This document shows positions 1 to 12,900 of a stretch of DNA of 64,000 nt, piece by piece. The notes below the pieces were generated by a model. It did not search any database. It was given only the letters and a program-made list of their open reading frames with translations, and had not been told where the DNA came from. This DNA comes from Ehretia macrophylla (Eukaryota > Streptophyta > Magnoliopsida > Boraginales > Ehretiaceae): contig CM075766.1 in assembly GCA_037974665.1 (NCBI GenBank), positions 51,282,569 to 51,346,568 of the forward strand, read 5' to 3'. How positions within the stretch are numbered: position 1 is the first letter of the stretch; every line of letters begins with the position of its first letter. Both the position numbers and the translations under genes were made by a program.

Positions 1-131
1 TTGACGGAGTTCTTGGCGATCATTCGTCGCCGGTGAGTCTCGGCCAGGATTATAACTCCGGCGATGCCGAGGCCGATCACGAGCCATACTTTGGGGTTGT
101 TGGATATATTCAGCTTCGAAAGTGTTGGCAT
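1..131 (-). CDS. OM64: OM64/Toc64-type outer-membrane protein, N-terminal fragment (partial)
   Basis: The reading frame opens with ATG at 131-129 and stays open to the window edge (43 codons). The peptide has a short polar start, then NNPKVWLVIGLGIAGVIILA (about residues 11-30), a single hydrophobic anchor, then a basic THRRR stretch. This matches the N-terminal signal anchor of plant OM64 (mitochondrial) and Toc64/OEP64 (chloroplast) proteins. Those carry an amidase-like domain and C-terminal TPR repeats and act as receptors for chaperone-bound preproteins. The short polar start followed by a Pro-Lys-Val-Trp run looks closer to the mitochondrial form. The amidase and TPR parts lie outside the window, so the assignment rests on the anchor alone. 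The gene reads out of the window, so its promoter lies in 132-1372. Confidence 0.6.
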   Translation of the reverse strand, partial: MPTLSKLNISNNPKVWLVIGLGIAGVIILAETHRRRMIAKNSV

Positions 132-1372
132 GATCGGAAATGACACGTAGGATTGGTCGGCGAATTAGGGTTTTAGAATAAATGGAGAAAATTGTTAGGG
201 GAAAGGGTTTTAGAAGAGAGAGAGAGAGAGGGGTTTGGTGAGGTGTGATCATTTGAAAATTCTAGGAGAATTTGCTGGAAAATGTATATGATTCTGCGCG
301 TCAATTCCACGCGCGAACCTTAGCTTTATTCCCAAGAAATAATATATATTTTCACCCAAAAAAAAAGGCAAAATGTATATTACTATTAGGAAATATTTCC
401 ACTTGACAATCGAAAAAAAAAAAACGACTTGATAATCGAATCATAGTAAAGATATAGCGCATCGTTATTTTAGTAATTTTAGAGAGTTTGTTCAAGACTC
501 AAAATTAATAAAATTAAATCTAACGATCTTTCAAATAATTTGACAGTTAAATTAAATTTATAACCTCACTATTATAATTTATCAAAGAGACTTTTACTTT
601 AAAAATCCGTTTCTTTCCCGTGGACATCACGTATCTATGTCACTATTTCACAATGACTTCAAAATGATGGATGTTCTAAAGAATTTTTCTTTACGAAATA
701 ATGGGTTAAAACCCAAATTTCAGAATATTAACATCGTATACAAAAGTATCAATACCCTCGGCACATCTGATGGCCAAAAAAACCCTATTCATATTGATGC
801 TACATAATATTTTTGGACCTGTTTTAAAGCAAGAAGAGAAGAAAAATGGAACAAATACTGAGGAAAGGGAAAGAAAACAAAAATTCTCAGAAGCTGTAAA
901 TCGTTTTTCACTTGAGGAAAACTATTTAGCCCGTCAATCAAACTATGTGATTATGTAGTGCCCACCCCATGTTAGTGTTGCACACTCCAACAGACGAATT
1001 GAAGAACGACTCTTCACTTGACCACCTGAATATGATGAATAGTAAATTTACTTTTCACTTTCTCACCAAGATATTGTTCATTCTAACAAATGCACATTTC
1101 CCATTTAACTATTACACCATGCCATGGAATTTGGACAACCCAGCTTCAAATATTATTTGCAAATTACAGGAAAATGAAGGCTCTTAATCTACACATTACA
1201 GAAATCAAATGCTATAACACGCCGCACGACTGTATAAAGAACTTGACAAAATATTACAGAGGGAAGGGAGGAGGATTTATATCTGTTCTCGAGTACCGGA
1301 AACTTCACTTCGGATAGCCTATCAAGTCTCCCTATTATACATATACTCCATGAGGAGATAGTTCACAGTATT
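132..1372. other. Intergenic: OM64 upstream region and PP2C downstream region
   Basis: There is no convincing coding frame. The stretch holds the promoter and 5' UTR of the minus-strand OM64-like gene, with a short GA run near 212-230, and the 3' UTR/terminator side of the PP2C gene. It is AT-rich with several A-runs. The small open frames here show no recognisable domain and no splice-consistent context. Confidence 0.6.
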
Positions 1373-4224
1373 TCACCCCTTAAATCGAACAACAATGCAG
1401 GAGATGTCGTCTTTACTTTCTCTTTTCAATGCTTCAATGGCTAGCTGTTTGGCTGCTTTCTGCGGGTCCTTGGTCTTCTTTGCGATGTCAACTGCCTCTT
1501 GATTAGACATTACCTGCCGTATTCACAAACAAAGAAAGAAGAAAACGACTACCTAAGAAACTATGTCAAAGTGCTCAGAGAGAGAAGAGGACGAAAGTGA
1601 GGTCAGGTGTAAAAGGGTAAACCTTCCATAGGCCGTCACTAGCAAGGATGAGAAAATCAGTGTCTGCATAAATAGTAGCATTGGTGACATCAGGATCTGA
1701 TCGAAGGTGTGTTTTCAGGTTCTTGTCTCCAAAAGCGCGAGAGACAGCTAGCTGACCATTCACTCTTGCAACGTCTCCTGAAACAAGAGGCATTGAAAAG
1801 GATTTGTTTAGCCTGAAAAATTAAAATACAGATACTGCTCCACGACAAAATATCAGGCCTGAGTCCATAGGAAAAGCGGAAAACAGGACCCTCAACAATT
1901 AATCCTCCTATCAACTTCTGATTGATATTGGACTTCCCGCTACAAGATGAAGAATTTCAAGAAAATTGTCAAACCATATCATGAGAAAGAGTGGATTGAT
2001 TTTTCTAATCCTACTCCCCCGGGGAAAACATCATAAGAAGGATTCAAGAAACAGCAGATAATAAGTGCACCATTTGAAGAGGATATGAGTATACGATGGA
2101 GCAAATACAGAACAATACAAGGAATGGCTAATGGTCATCTTGGGTGCATGGTAAGTGGAAATTATTTAGCAGTAAATTATTAGGCCTAGTAACAGCAGAA
2201 CTTGTGGAACCATCATAAGAGCAGCCACATTCTGCAAAGCTGTCAAAAAGTTAAACTCTATACCGGCCTCAATTTCCTGAAAGCTAATGGTATCATATCG
2301 CATGCTTGTGTTCTTATAGCTTAATAGCTTCCTCTATGAATATCAAAATTTGAACAAGTCTTGCATTTTAGCAAAAATTCAAAACCCTGTTACTAGTAAA
2401 GGTTTCCAGGGAAAAGACAAGACTAATCAAGGTTGATTATGAGATGAACCTGCAAAAGACAAGTGAGGGTTGAAACTGATGTGTGAAATCAAATTTTCTG
2501 GGGATGATATATAAAAGGTATGCTACATGTTAAAGCACCTGGCATGTTTGAGACAAAGCCACCTCTGTCTTCGATACTTCCCCGTTCTGTGTTGGGCTCA
2601 TGATCAATAGTCATTTGAATTGCCTGGCCTCTCCTTGACAAGACTGCTCGTGAATCTCCAACATTGGCTACCCACAAATCTCGACCATTTATAAGAATCG
2701 CAGTGACCGCAGTGGACCCACCTCTTCCTAAGTCAGGACTATGCGAAAGAATTGCCTGATCTGTTCTCTCATAGGCTTTAGAGATGGACCTGTTTGGATC
2801 AGTCAAAAAATCCTCCTGGAATTACACAAAAATATTAGGTAAGAACTTGAAATGCCCTAAATTCAAAAGCAAATTCAAAAACTTCAAGGAACAGAAAAGA
2901 AAGGCTAGAAGGACAAAAAGAAGAATGTTAACTAGCACAACACTTGTAAATTATTCTAGACACAGATGGTATTTTAACGTGACAATTATCTAAAAATTTG
3001 CAAGCGTGAAAGAAGCTACTATGAACCGTACGAAGATAACAATGAGCAAATATGTCATTGGTGACAGAGTCGTCTATCCACACCACAAGATAAGTATATT
3101 TCATTCACATGAAACATAAAAATATTGTAATTTCCACACAGCACTAATATTCTCCGTGAAGGTTGCCAATCACTCCATAAGCTCATTTTGAGCAACAACT
3201 CACCTCCTTTAGGATATTTGGAAACAAATGCTTCTGCAAATAGGCAGGCACACTATCACCCAAGTGACCATCGTAAATAGCAAAAAGCCCCAGCTCACGT
3301 CCTTTAAACTGTGCAAATTTAGCAACATGGTAATCCTCCATAGGATGATTCGCTTTCCCCTTTACTAAACTGAAACCATACTTGACAAGCCCCTGAAGGC
3401 TTCTTCCTTTGCCGGAGCTGCATGAAGAACGTCCTCCTGAAAGCTAAAGAGAAAGGAGAACTTTTAACTTCAAAATTGCAACGGACGATATATGACACAC
3501 ATACTACAAAGTACGAACTATGATTACTAAAATAAGGAATGCAGATTTACATTAAAACTAAAAACTAATCCCTTAAGCTACTAGCTCAAACCCCTCGTGA
3601 AGAAAAAATAGCATCCGGAACAAACAAATCAAATGAAAATTCCATAGGAACGGCATTAATATGCACCACTACAGCTAGAAAACAGAGCATCAAATAATCA
3701 ATTAGCTATTTATTATCAAGTGACCAAAACATGATCTTAAACCAAAATAATTAGACCAATTTCAAATATTTCCATTATACAGAAAAAGCCACCAAAATTA
3801 GCACCCACATATAACAGTCTAATGCAGAGAAATTGCGTAGTTTAGAATAGGCAACTTGATCACACGAACAACCCCACCAAATTCAATCCTTCCATCATAA
3901 TTCAGCTAAAAAACTAGATGAATTTTCAATAAAGCAAACAACAACTAGACAGAAATTTATCAATAAAACCAAACCAGGATGGATATATACAACTTTTACC
4001 CAAAAATCTATCAGATCATCACAGCTAATTTCGAACTACTCAATAAAGACTAATAAAAAACCATACATAAAACATAAGCTAAACAAACCCGAGAATGAAA
4101 AGATTGAGAACTCTGTGTAAGTGAAAAACAGGAAGTGACAAGAGAACCTCACCTGGGAGAACACAGAATTGAAGCAGCAAATATTATCCATACAATTCAA
4201 CCCCTCCTCACCCTCTTCTTCCAC
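1373..4224 (-). CDS. Protein phosphatase 2C (PP2C) family protein, five exons
   Basis: Ser/Thr phosphatase of the metal-dependent PPM/PP2C family. Exons read on the minus strand: 4224-4153, 3443-3204, 2815-2539, 1777-1623, 1513-1373. All junctions are GT-AG and phases agree, giving 294 residues, the usual size for the short plant PP2Cs (about 280-290). Visible motifs: MEDY at 59-62, FAIYDGHLG with metal-binding Asp82, GGSTA at 136-140, VGDSRA at 156-161, GGFVSN before the exon 3/4 junction, RAFGDK at 210-215, ASDGLW with Asp244, and DDISCIVV with Asp283/Asp284 near the C-terminus. All the acidic metal ligands expected in the family are present, so it should be active. Exon 1 encodes a short acidic, Cys-containing leader; its ATG was chosen because it joins in phase to an acceptor at 3444. 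No signal peptide or membrane segment is seen. It resembles the small cytosolic/nuclear PP2Cs that follow the VKGK...MEDY pattern; I cannot give a specific paralogue. Confidence 0.92.
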
Positions 4225-6839
4225 AAATCAACATCAACCTTATACTCCAAAGTCTTCACTTTACCTATGATATTAAAAAAAAAAGAATCTTGATCAATAA
4301 ATTGAATAATACCCACCACTAAAATCGTAATCAAGAATCATTTTTTATCCAAGAATCAAGGAAAATAATTCAAACAAAAACATGGGTATATAAAATCTTC
4401 CACTTACTGATCCACCAATCCCCTAATCTTCCAAAATAAAGTGTATGGTGTAGATAAAAGTAAACAATAAAAGTTGGAATTTTGAGAAGCAAGAACGGCA
4501 GAAAGGTCCTCTTTTTTTTTTTTCTTGTTTTTTGCTTTTCTCTTTTTGTTGGTTTAGCAGTAATGGCTTTGTTGGAGAAGGCAAGAATGGCTGCCGAAAG
4601 GCCAAAGGTTTTGGCTTTGGTTTTCTCTTATTGACTTTGTTGTCTTGACTGTTTCTTTATTAGTAATAGTATTTTGTTTGTTTTTTTGTAGATTGTAATG
4701 CAATGTTGCATTCGACCAAAAAAAAAAAAAAATGCAATGTTACAGCTATAGTCAGAGCCACGGTTTCTTTGTTTTATTTTTTTTAAAAATTTTTTTTTTT
4801 TATTTTATGGTAGCACCAATTTTTAAACATATATTTTTATTATGAGCAAAAATATATAGTACAAATTAATTAAACATAAAAAATTACATAAATTAAACTA
4901 AATAAACAACTTATCAATTAATTCAAACTTAATATATGATATGAATAAATTTCTTATTCATATTTCAAACTCCCCTTTGTTTGTTACATGTTATTACAGC
5001 TGTTGTTTCAGTTGTCTTTGTTCTTGTCAAAATCTCAAAGTTCTCGCCCAGATTTTAACCAGATTACTGATTTTTCTTTTTTGGTCAAAAGATTACTGAT
5101 GTGGTCAGGGGTATTATGTCTGGTCAACCCCATTGACTTTCAGGTTTAAGAACCTTTTGCTTTTACTTTTCATCCAAAATCCTTTTTCCATCAAATAGGG
5201 ACATAATGAGTATTTAATAGTCCCGACCAAAAAAAAAAAAGAATATTTAATAGTATTACAGTATGAAATTAGTTCCCAAATATTTCCCCTTTTGAAAATG
5301 CTAATTGTAAAACCAAAAAGTGAAATTCATAAATATTAAATGTGATCTTAACAGAATTAAAAGTGATCGAACTAATTTTTATTCTACAATTGAGGGGTAA
5401 AAATATTTGAAATAATTTTTAATCTCGCTAAAATTATTATTGGTTGAGAAGTTTACATGAAAAAGTGGTGGACCCGCAATTGTTAATGCATTTAAAACTA
5501 ATCTTGATTCAAATATTTTATAGGGGACCAAAAGGCTTAGGGTGACATAAAAATCAATTTTCAAAGATAGGGATGACAAATTTTGACCTAAATTACTCAA
5601 TACACGTGAGAAATGCTACTTTGTGTTCAACTAATTTGACGAACATGTATAAAATAGAATGTAATATTATTTGATACGACTCATCTAATCAATATAAAGT
5701 CGATATTTCTATATTTAATAAGATAAAATAATTAAAAGTAAAACTTCTTTTCAAATAAATAAATAAATAAAATTGGATCATCTAAGTATTCTTTCACGTT
5801 TGACAATCACTTTGATTTCATGAACTGGCAAAAAAAAAAAAAACTGAATTGATGATATTTTTACTCTTTTTAGCGAGCATTTGTCTTTATACAACTTAAT
5901 TAAGGTGTACAATCTTCAAGTTAATCCAAGGCACTATTACGAGAGAAACGGGTTCGTAGCTATCATACTGGTCATGATCCATTAATGACATGACAAGAAC
6001 ATGACCATATTCACTCCAATTATAATACTTATAGAGCGACAAAAGAACAGAGAGAAGTCTTGATAGCAGTTAAGACTGGTGTAGACATGTTTCCTTAATT
6101 TCTGGTCATTGATAATGGCTCTCGATCTCGTTATAACATCTATTATCTCGGTTATATTATGTACACATTACACAAAATCGAAGTAAAAGACTTATGTGAA
6201 CTACAAGCATCAATTAACAGGGATTAATTCAAGATTTATGTTTAATAACAAATAAAAATACATGATTAAATACAATTCTCAATGACTTTCAAAAACTTTT
6301 CTATAATATAAGATAAGAAATCAATCCAAAATGGGATTTCGGACGAGCTTTCCTTCATTCACTTTGCAGGAACTGTACAACATCTCTATCAATATTGGTC
6401 CATACACAGTTGTCCATACACATACTTTCAACAACATCCTTACAAAACATCTTCCCAAAATCATCAACCATCCCAGCCAAGATAATGATCCAATTCCACC
6501 CCCACCCCCACCCCCCCCCCCCCCCACCAATATATCATCACAAGCGATTCGTCGGACGGTTTCATACATGTACCCGCCAGCGTCCTACCAAGGAACAGAA
6601 AAAAGTAGAAAAGCCAAAAACTAGGTCTTATACTTCATTTAAACTTTGTCACTACTAGACATTAAGACTATAGTTACGCTAGTACAATGAATCCTAACAA
6701 ACATATGATAAATGAATACAAGTTTTGGAACCTTAAATGGCATCATCTCTACATGTTATTTACAAAAATTATTGCCGTCATATACTGCAATGGCAACTTG
6801 CACAATCACCAGAAAGATAAGAAAGACGGTCTTGGAGGC
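4225..6839. other. Intergenic: PP2C promoter side and CAMTA 3' UTR side
   Basis: No gene is supported. The part just above 4224 is the PP2C 5' UTR/promoter, rich in T and A runs. The middle is AT-rich and featureless. The part from roughly 6300 to 6839 probably contains the 3' UTR of the minus-strand CAMTA gene. Open frames around 6321-6658 arise from a C-rich simple repeat and have no recognisable domain. Confidence 0.6.
6498..6526. repeat. C-rich homopolymer/(CCCCCA) microsatellite
   Basis: A run of C broken by single A residues, ending in about 15 consecutive C. It creates artificial poly-Pro and poly-Gly frames on the two strands. Such C/G tracts are slippage-prone and can be mis-sized in assemblies. 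Confidence 0.9.
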
Positions 6840-6902
6840 TCATTCAAATGCTGTGGACATGAAAGTATCATCATCCAACAGAGATTGAAGATCAAACAGC
6901 CC
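6840..6902 (-). pseudogene. Out-of-use C-terminal tail of CAMTA beyond an in-frame UAA
   Basis: Immediately after the UAA at 6905-6903 the same frame continues for 20 codons to a UGA at 6842-6840. It encodes GLFDLQSLLDDDTFMSTAFE. This acidic tail matches the kind of C-terminus that ends most CAMTA proteins (a DLxxxxxLLDDDTFM pattern). The stretch therefore looks like ancestral coding sequence now placed in the 3' UTR by a point change, or by a base-call error. Readthrough is another possibility but nothing in the sequence demonstrates it. Confidence 0.7.
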
Positions 6903-9900
6903 TTACTCGGGGTAACACACATCTTCGGAATCTTTCACGATCATAGGAGAAGCATCCTGCAAGAGACGAAAAGCAGAGAAAAGAAGGGAAAATTAGAGTG
7001 AACGATTGAGTAAACGATGTATAATGCTTAGAGAGGATGTCTCCTTGAGCCATCGAAGATAAAATTAATTTGATGCCAACAAAGACCAAGATAACAATAT
7101 TGATTCACATGGAGTGGAAATTAGCCATCAAAGGAGCATAACAAAGATGCAAAATTAGGATACAACTTTGAAGCTTAACGAGGTAAGACACTCCTAGAAT
7201 TTGCGTGGAAATAGTTCGTTTAGTCGTTTACAATGGCTGCATTACCTTTCTAAAATGATTTTGTACTTATCGGTAAAAAGAAACATATTGCATTTAAATC
7301 CATTTCCTTTTGATACGTAAAATATGACTTCGAACTGGAACTCACATACTAAGTTCGTTTATGATAGCAATATTTCACATAAAAGTCAAATACTGGATGG
7401 ATACCTTGGTTTCACGGAACTCTTCAGCAACAGTCAGCAGCCTACGATACTGAGCTCGTGCCTCAGGATATTGAGCCATGGACTTCACTCTAGCAAGTGC
7501 TTTTTGCAATCTTTCTTCAGTCTGTTTTCTTCCTTCCTTTAGAAAATCATAATCGTCTTCTGGTCGAATCATTTCTTGCATGGTGGGTTCTTTACTGACT
7601 GCGTCTTGCCGGAATCCGCGTAAACCACTCCCTTTGCGTTTCCAGCGTAAAATTACTTTCTCTAGTATTCCCACTGACCAAACGATTGATTTGTACTTTT
7701 TTCTAACTTGATGCCCCCTTACATGAGCCTTTACATCAGAGGTGAGAGAAGTCAGCCACATGATTTGGATATAAAACATTATATTTTAACAATTGCCAAA
7801 TGAAAAATAACATACACTCAATGTACACATCTAGAAAAATCTAGAGGGGAGAGAAGGATAATAATCAAAACGGTGATTATAAACTCAGAACTGATCACTC
7901 ATTTTTTTCCAAAAGTTATCAAGTCTGTTTGCAAGTTCCCAGTCTCAAGTATTGCTAAATTACGAATCTTATAGTTTCCACATCTAAACCTAGCCTAATC
8001 TCGTTTAAACACAGAGCAGAGCATCAAATTGAAGAATTCTATCTGCAAAAGTTTTACACCTATCACTCATAGTTTCTGCTTGACGACTGAAAGAGTTCAC
8101 ATAAAGAGGTTATAGCTTCAGTAAAGTAGAAAACGCACCTGGATTTTGACAATCCTTTGACGAATTAAAAGAAATTCTTTACGCTTCTTCCAACCACGAT
8201 ATTTTTTCTGAATGCATATGGCTGCAGCATGGGAAGTACCCTCACCCTGTCCCAGCCTGCTAGTCTTGGCAGCTAGAAGTGCAAGAGCATGTTCATCTGG
8301 AGATGAATCACCACACTGCTCAACAAACTGCTTCCTCTGAAATGACTGAATCCTGAAAATTTGATGGATGCGAGCAGCTGCTTGAGTCGCATTGCAGATG
8401 GCAGCTAGTGAATCCTTCAGGGAGAGTGCATCTGGTGTGTCACCCTCAGTTGTTGCTATTGCTACTCTCTCTGAAACAGTTTGTAGTCCTTGTTCTGCAG
8501 CTATTGCTAAGGCGCCGTGTTCCTTTGAATCATTCATATTGAGGGAAGAGAGATGTTTTATCAAAGCAGACTCAGCCAGAAAACCAGATATCCCCTTGTA
8601 TCCATTGGAAGAAGCCAGATCTGCAGGGGTTCTACCTAAAGGAAACTCAGCAGATGGATCCGTCAATGCTCCAGGAGCTGCGCCCAAATAAAAAAGGGCA
8701 ACAACTGTTTCCTCTCTGTCAAAAATAAATAAATAAATAAATGGAGAAGAGAAACATATTGCTACAAGTATATAATATACAGTTGAGTGCTTAGCATCAT
8801 GTAGTAGGAACAGAGTTTCACAAGATTCCTAATGAATGGCAGATATACAGGCTGAAACTCATATTTGTGATTTTCTTCTCTTCAGCTTCTGTTATTTGTA
8901 AAGCATTATACAACAGAATACATCAGAAGTCTGAAATCCTAGAAAGGAGGAGAAGCAGATAGAAGCAAGATAAAAATATAGAAAGAGAAACTTTATACTT
9001 TCCAATCAATTAACATTCCGAAAGGCACACTCGAAAAGCATATCAGTTTTTATATATAGAATTGTTGTAAGCGTTATGTAGATGTAGTCAGTAATATGAA
9101 TGGATACAGGATCAAATCGAATTTGGAGCACTAAATGTGAAACAAAAGAGAAAAAGAAAAATTGGACAGCCCATGATGTGCCAGTTTTTTATAGAAGATA
9201 GGGTCAAGATTCGTTACCTCCCGTAGAACGCAGCCCAATGAATTGCTGTCCATCCATTCACATCACGAAAGTCTATACTAACCCCCGAAACTATAGTTGG
9301 CCGTAAGACCCAATTATAACCAAGAGCAGCAGCTAAATGTAACACACCTTGACCCTCTTCATCGAGGACAGCTGGCCCTGTGCCATCTTCAGTAACTTTA
9401 TGAAGAAGCCATGAATACAACTTCTCCTTTAGATGTTTTTCAATTAGCTGTTCATCCATCACCTTGGGCTGCATGAGATCCGACTCTGGTTTCAGCTTTC
9501 CCATTCTGCAGTTGTCCTCCTCCATCATCGAAATGATTTTATTCACCATTTCCTTTCTTTCACCAACATTTTCACAATCGAAGGTTTTACCAACAGGTTG
9601 CAGAGACAATAGTCTCTCAAGTCGTTGATGTAGATGAATCCCAGGTCCAATTCGATATTCAAATTCTCTCACTTCACTACAAGCCAACCTGTTGGAACAA
9701 GTGATATAAAAAGCGACCAAGCCAGCCCTGTGTGGTGGGGCGCGGCAACTTAGAATCCCATCTGCTAAAACCGCTGCTGGGACCTCAACTTCTCCAAACA
9801 TACATGACCATCTGAAGTCTGCTGCCGTTTGTTTGTATTTGAGGAAAGTTCCAGTAATCAAGACCTGCTCGATGTGATAGAGAGGGGACGAAAGAGAAAA

Positions 9901-12900
9901 GAAAAACAAAAAACAACCAAGCAGTCTTTCAGCCTTCTTTAAAGCTTCATTACTCTTAACACAAAATTGATGGCAAACAAACAATTAGGAACTATTTAAC
10001 ACTGTTTATGAATATGGCAGTAAAATTTTTAATTTGGGCTTGACTAACATGCACTGAACATTCATTGAGAAAAGGTGGGTCAAAATATATGAGCCACAAC
10101 CGAATAATTGCTAAACCTCGAAGATGCTCTCACCTACCTAGAGAAAGAGCTAGGCAAATTCTTTCTTAATAGACAGCAAATAACAACTACAGTGTTTCAG
10201 GTAAGAAAATAAAGCCATCCACACTTGCATTGTCAAAATCAGACTATTTCCTCTAAATACTTGCATAAAAACCAAGTTGGACATTAGTTACCTCTGTTTC
10301 GCAGTTCGAGTAAGCCCAATTTGGTGAAAAATCAATGATACTGAAAAGTTGGTCCTGGGAGAGTGAGGGACTCAATGTGTCCACGTGCAGTTGCAGTTGG
10401 TTAGGAATGCAATCATCATTGACCACATTCTCACCGTCTATAACACTCCATGGAATTCCAACACTTGACTGCATTGCCAAATTATTAACCTCTCCAAGTT
10501 CTTCAGCAATCCACCTGGAGAAGCTGTCAACTTTATTCAAGCCTTCTTCTGTTGGGGAGCGACCAACAAGTGACTGTTTCAGTATGCGCGAGTAGTTTTC
10601 AGTCCCTCTACTTTTCATACTATTGTCTGATTTCTGATTCACTGCATATAAAAGTTCTGTATCTGAATACTCGTTTTGAAGGTTCCACACAGCTTGCTCG
10701 CCTTGTCCATCAGGACACATGTGAAATGAGTCTACAACACTTTGCGAATTTTCAGGAAGTGACTTCTGTTCGAGAAAACTCTTCCCGCCATCATAAGCCA
10801 AATCAGATATCAAATTCTCGTTGATAGGTTCTCTATACAAATGTAATGGACTGTCTCCAAGAGGATGCTGAACCAATTAAAGAGACGTTAGACATGGACA
10901 AATGACTAAACAGAAGAATTAGCATCTAGTATAATGCAAAGCACTTAAATCTGGAGAGTTGATAGGAAGCTGTGATAGAAATTGTACTTTTGACGCTAGC
11001 AGAGATGTTCTGCATGTGCAGTAAATTAAACTTCTCAGAACTATGATATCAGCACCAAACTAATTATTTCATAAGGAATATTTGACTTGTAAAACAACAA
11101 CCCATGGACATTGATATTAAGTTGTAAGCATGGATGTCAACAATTTGTGGGCATCTGTTTAAAATGTACGCATATACTAGACATACATGCTGATGTGTCT
11201 ACTTATATTTACATATCTACATTAAATCTACACAACCTTGGGAAAGAAAGCACACTTGAAATCACCATAACAAGTTTGAGTTTGTATTTTGCATGGTTTT
11301 GCTTCCATTTCAGGGTGTATTAAGGCAATTCCTGATAAACCAACAGATGGTGTATAGTACTGCATGTTTTTGCACATCTCATCGAAATTCTGTTCCTAAT
11401 TTTTTTTTTTTTATTAAGCCCCAATTTCTCACTTGTTAAAGCCAAAAGTTGTCTTATAGATCTGAAAGAAATACATAACTCAGGATATAATCCTGTCAAC
11501 CAGGCTGAAGAAGTCGTAAAAGAGGAAGTCTAAAAAGTAGGGGACACAATAATCAATGATATATAATTACAACTTAAGACTTCCAAAGACATGCTCAAGC
11601 ATTGGAAGGTTGGAATAGATACCTGCCAATTTGCTTGGACTGGCAAAGGATTCCCAGACTCTTGCTTGTCAGCTATCTCACCTGTCAAATCTCAAAAGTT
11701 GGCCTAAATTTTGTTCCATGTTCAAAGCAACAATGTGCGGGGAAGAGGATGACTCTGGAGGTGTAGTATAAATACCTGAAATACAATGACCCAAAACCTC
11801 TTCCCAAGACGCCAAATCAACTGTCTTTTGAGAGCCATGTTCAGAACTACTTCCAGCACAGCCTCCATTTGCATATTGATGTGAAAGTGACACGTAATCC
11901 ATAGCAGGGATAGCCTGAGTCCCTTTTTAAAAGATATAAGTAGAACTCTATCAGGCATCTGAACAATGAAGGTACTGAAAGAAAAATATAAGAAAAGATC
12001 AGGATAATAGAGATCAAATATTGCCTGAATATGGAGGCAGATGAAAAGGTCTTTGGAGGCCGGCATCTATACTTCCAGACACCCAACTGTCCTCTGACTG
12101 AAATCCAGAACTTGCTTGCTGATTTTCTGCTGCATTAATTGTTAAACATTATGACCGGCACAGGAAATTATAGTGAGAAGATGAGTAAATGGCTTCCATA
12201 TGGACTTTACATTACTAGTAATGTATAGTAGAATATCTATAGCCGATTGAGATGAGTGATCATGTTGAGTTAAAGATAACAACATTAAAAATGGATACTG
12301 AAAAGACATAAGCATAGACGGTTACCAGATTCACCATCTTCATATGATGATGTCAGAGGGCTGGTTGGACTTGTTGAATCAGTACTAGCTGAAACAAATT
12401 TGTTGTAACGTTCAGGAGAGCTAAAAGACAATGAACTGTCATTTTGAGAAGACGATACTACTGATTCAGCATTCTTAGTGAAGCTGGCATTTGCCTTGTT
12501 ACCCTGAAAAAGGAGGAGGAGGAGGAGGAGGAGGAGGAGCAGTAAATTAGGGAGGAAAAAGAAGGCAGTAAAGAATGAATCAGGAATCAGTTTACACTTG
12601 CATTTTCAATAGGCCATAACTCTGTAAAAAGCAGTCCCCAGATATATAATCAAAGGAAATAATTAACTTTCAAGATGATCAGAACGTCTCCTTTTGAAGT
12701 TTAAAAGTTATTGGATTAGTTTCCAGAAAAAGCATTGATTTTTGCAACTTAGTTCCCCGTATGTAGGAAGTAAATAATAACACACTGAAGCATATTTTCT
12801 GGTGAAACAACTACAAGACTGGTGAGAGATCCATTTGTATCAGAAAAGAGTCTAACCTTGACTTCCAAGTAGTGGACAAAAACTATGTGCATGAGATCCC

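Noticed and set aside
6331..6658. Overlapping plus-strand frames with poly-Pro and the reverse poly-Gly frame
   Set aside because: They are created by the C-rich simple repeat at 6498-6526, have no domain, and sit in the CAMTA 3' flank.
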